Shown here: positions 61,908-64,000 of the stretch, in pieces | How the letters are laid out: every line of letters begins with the position of its first letter | How positions within the stretch are numbered: the first letter of the stretch is position 1 | From: SHVO01 sp964576515 | Lineage (GTDB): Bacteria; Pseudomonadota; Alphaproteobacteria; Rhodospirillales; Rhodospirillaceae | Direction: 5' to 3' | Length of the DNA: 64,000 nucleotides | NCBI GenBank assembly: GCA_964576515.1 | Contig: CAZNUW010000001.1 | Coordinates: 701,199 to 765,198 of the forward strand | Position numbers and translations under genes: made by a program | The notes under the pieces: generated by a model | Database searches by the model: none | The model's input: only the letters and a program-made list of their open reading frames with translations | Told to the model about the DNA's origin: nothing

Positions 61908-64000
61908 CTACTTTGGAAGGACATAATTTTTGTCATGGATGAGGCGCTTCATCGCATCGACCACGTCTGAATCAAACCATGATCCACGGTGATCTTCGAT
62001 TTCCTTAAGAGCCGTTTCAATCCCCCGTCCTGGGCGATACGGCCGATGAGAGGACATAGACTCAAGCACGTCGGCCACGGCTATTATGCGCGCTTCAGGA
62101 AATATTTCGTCGCCCTTAAGTCCCTGGGGGTAACCGCTTCCGTCCAACCGCTCATGATGCTGACGGATAATTTCGGCAATAGGAAACGGAAAATCGGTTT
62201 CCTTCAATATCTCATAGCCGTTTTGTGCATGTGTCTTCATGATCTCCATTTCCAACATGGTCAGCCTTGTCGGCTTAGATAAAATGTCCACGGGGATTGC
62301 GATCTTACCGATATCATGTACTAGCCCGATGAGTCGGAGGTTGTGACATCTTTCTTCAGCCCATCCCATCTCACGGGCTATATCGGCGGCAATAATCCCG
62401 ACACGACGCTCATGTCCCGAAGTGTATGGATCGCGCAGTTCGACCATGTTGGAGATCGCGGTGAGCGTGCCTTCCATTGCGCGCTCCAACTGCTTCAAGT
62501 AGTCGGCAATCTTCTCTTCGTTTCGTTTACGCTCGGTAATATCCTGCACCGTGACAAGGAACGCAGGCTCGCCGTTCCAGGTGCCCGCGGTCCCATGAAA
62601 ACCCAGAATAATCTCCTGGCCACTTTTATGCCGAAACGGAAGCGTGAGCTCGACAGAATGCGCGCCGCTGCGTAGGCGTTTTCGCCCCTCTTCAACTGCG
62701 GCTTTGTTTTCGTCTCCAAAAAATTCGACGGGGTCATGGCCAATCAGCTCGTCGGAGGTCCATCCGACGATCGCAGACAAACGCGGATTGACGTAAACAA
62801 ATTTATTATTCTGGGAGACATAAACTCTTGACATTGTTTGCTCGACCATGCCGCGGAAGTGACGTTCGGAGGTAGCGAGCATCTGCTGATAGAAAGCCTC
62901 CCGTGCCTCAGTATCCATCTTTTGAAGGGCAAAGCTGATACTTTCAGTGATTTCCTGCAACAAACGCCGCTTTTCATCCGTGAAGATGTGGGGCTTTCGG
63001 GCGTAAAAAGTTAGGGCCGCGACAGGCTTATCGCGCCGCGATATCGGGAGTGCGGCAGACGAAACCCAGCCAAATCTCGCAGCGCGCTCTTGCCACAGGG
63101 CCGTGCACGGATCTGTCTTGAAGTCATCAATCCAATAAGGTTTTTTCTCGCGCACAGCGCGGCCCGTCGGACCGTTGCTGTAAGGACTCTCCGGGAGCAC
63201 TGAAATTTTTATCCCGTCGATATAACCCACTCCATCGCCAAAATGTTGAGCAGGAATCAGATCTCCAGTCGCATCGTCGACCACACCAATCCAGGCAAAA
63301 TCCATATCGCCAATTTCCACCACAATCCTGCATATCGTCTGGAAGAGGTCATTTTCATCAACACACTTGAGCACTGCCTTGTTGCAGGCGCTTAAGGCAG
63401 CATAGAGAGATGATATCTCCTGGATTTTTTCCGCAGCGCGTTTCTGCGACGTAACGTCGGAATGGGTGCCAATCATACGCAAAATCTTGCCGTCTGAAGC
63501 ACGGCTCACAATCGTTCCGCGGTCGCGAATCCACTTGTACGACCCGTCTTTGCACCGTACGCGATGAATGTTGTCGTAGTGGTCCGACCTACCATCGAAG
63601 TAGTCCTGAATAGAGGCCTCTACCGCCGCGATGTCCTCTGGGTGCACGCGCGTTTCCCACTCACTCAACTCCGATCCGATTTCATCCTCAGAGAAGCCCA
63701 GCATTTCCTTCCACTGCTTTGAAAAAGCCACCTTGCTTTTGGGAACATCCCAATCCCAAACACCCAACCCGGACCCTTCGATCGCCGCCTTCCACAGCGC
63801 CTCGCTTTCGCGCAAGATCTGCTCCCGCAAAGTAACCTGTCGCGTGAGCCGCCGCGCGATATGCGATGCATAGCTCGTCATATTATTAAGCGCCGCGATC
63901 AACCAAAACACCAAGCCGCTGATCGTCGCGCCGGCCACGAGGGTACTGACCTGCTCCCCTGTATGCCCTCGTTTATAGGGAAGCTCTGTTCTGGTTATGC
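61908..64000 (-). CDS. PAS-GAF-PAS-HD-GYP sensor phosphodiesterase, 5' end beyond window
   Basis: At least 690 residues with no stop up to the right edge. A membrane helix (SGLVFWLIAALNNM) is followed by PAS (about 50-170), GAF (about 190-345), PAS (about 360-475) and an HD-GYP domain with HDIGKIAIP and HHERLDGSGYP. HD-GYP proteins hydrolyse cyclic di-GMP. The reading ITRTELPYKRG at the edge suggests a periplasmic sensor part upstream; a GTG at 63938 would be an internal start. No GGDEF domain is present. Confidence 0.88.
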   Translation of the reverse strand, partial: ITRTELPYKRGHTGEQVSTLVAGATISGLVFWLIAALNNMTSYASHIARRLTRQVTLREQILRESEALWKAAIEGSGLGVWDWDVPKSKVAFSKQWKEMLGFSEDEIGSELSEWETRVHPEDIAAVEASIQDYFDGRSDHYDNIHRVRCKDGSYKWIRDRGTIVSRASDGKILRMIGTHSDVTSQKRAAEKIQEISSLYAALSACNKAVLKCVDENDLFQTICRIVVEIGDMDFAWIGVVDDATGDLIPAQHFGDGVGYIDGIKISVLPESPYSNGPTGRAVREKKPYWIDDFKTDPCTALWQERAARFGWVSSAALPISRRDKPVAALTFYARKPHIFTDEKRRLLQEITESISFALQKMDTEAREAFYQQMLATSERHFRGMVEQTMSRVYVSQNNKFVYVNPRLSAIVGWTSDELIGHDPVEFFGDENKAAVEEGRKRLRSGAHSVELTLPFRHKSGQEIILGFHGTAGTWNGEPAFLVTVQDITERKRNEEKIADYLKQLERAMEGTLTAISNMVELRDPYTSGHERRVGIIAADIAREMGWAEERCHNLRLIGLVHDIGKIAIPVDILSKPTRLTMLEMEIMKTHAQNGYEILKETDFPFPIAEIIRQHHERLDGSGYPQGLKGDEIFPEARIIAVADVLESMSSHRPYRPGRGIETALKEIEDHRGSWFDSDVVDAMKRLIHDKNYVLPK

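Noticed and set aside
1..64000. CRISPR array
   Set aside because: No regularly spaced repeats and no cas-like genes were seen.

Overview
The window is GC-rich, densely coded chromosomal DNA from an alphaproteobacterium. Supporting this are a CcrM-type adenine methyltransferase with GANTC sites upstream, an oxygen-sensing FixL/FixJ/FixK set, a petABC cytochrome bc1 operon, the rplY-pth-ychF order, a PetP/PetR-like regulator pair, and many GTG/TTG starts. The species cannot be fixed from sequence alone.

Layout. 1-2326: end of a probable MarR regulator, then an OmpR-type regulator and an EnvZ-type kinase. 2412-5918: a microaerobic module on the minus strand (lone receiver, FixJ, heme-PAS FixL) with fixK divergent. 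5939-8947: small secreted protein, TetR regulator with a clear operator palindrome, proC, YbjN, UbiK. 9024-13558: hldD, lgt, a MidA-type methyltransferase, pgeF and a lipoprotein. 13696-19084: prs, an unknown secreted protein, a HAD phosphatase, and rplY-pth-ychF. 19148-22598: four very small genes (two lipoproteins, two membrane peptides), then a secreted NHL propeller and a secreted metallo-beta-lactamase-fold protein with altered metal ligands. 22728-26050: a phosphonate-type ABC transporter (D-C-E-E). 26055-31217: two exported amidases, an SRPBCC/ArsR pair and a patatin. 31420-33977: petABC. 34283-37848: trmL, a candidate small RNA, cca, a DUF6111-like membrane protein, a Nudix hydrolase and DUF1285. 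37901-45364: MoxR/DUF58/DUF4159/GATase-like membrane-stress cluster. 45548-49327: ccrM, rnhB, moaB, UDG and a membrane protein. 49467-56095: ETF-QO, TPR protein, ispE and a DsbD/ScsB-type reductase. 56153-56227: tRNA-Gln.

After tRNA-Gln the character changes. Base composition drops by eye, and a large serine recombinase with a DUF2924 partner follows. It ends at a 3' half of a tRNA-Glu gene (58720-58766) with no 5' half nearby. The remainder (58927-64000) is accessory: an FMN reductase, a small zinc-ribbon protein, DUF4197, a lipoprotein cytochrome c, and a PAS/GAF/HD-GYP c-di-GMP phosphodiesterase that runs off the window edge.

Functionally, FixLJ-FixK probably tunes respiration to oxygen. 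Cytochrome bc1 and ETF-QO both work with the quinone pool, and UbiK supports ubiquinone synthesis. The most rewarding targets are the FixT-like lone receiver, the five-GANTC leader of ccrM, the candidate anti-Shine-Dalgarno small RNA at 34880-34976, the unannotated microproteins, the odd ligand sets in the MBL protein and RNase HII, and the broken tRNA-Glu junction.
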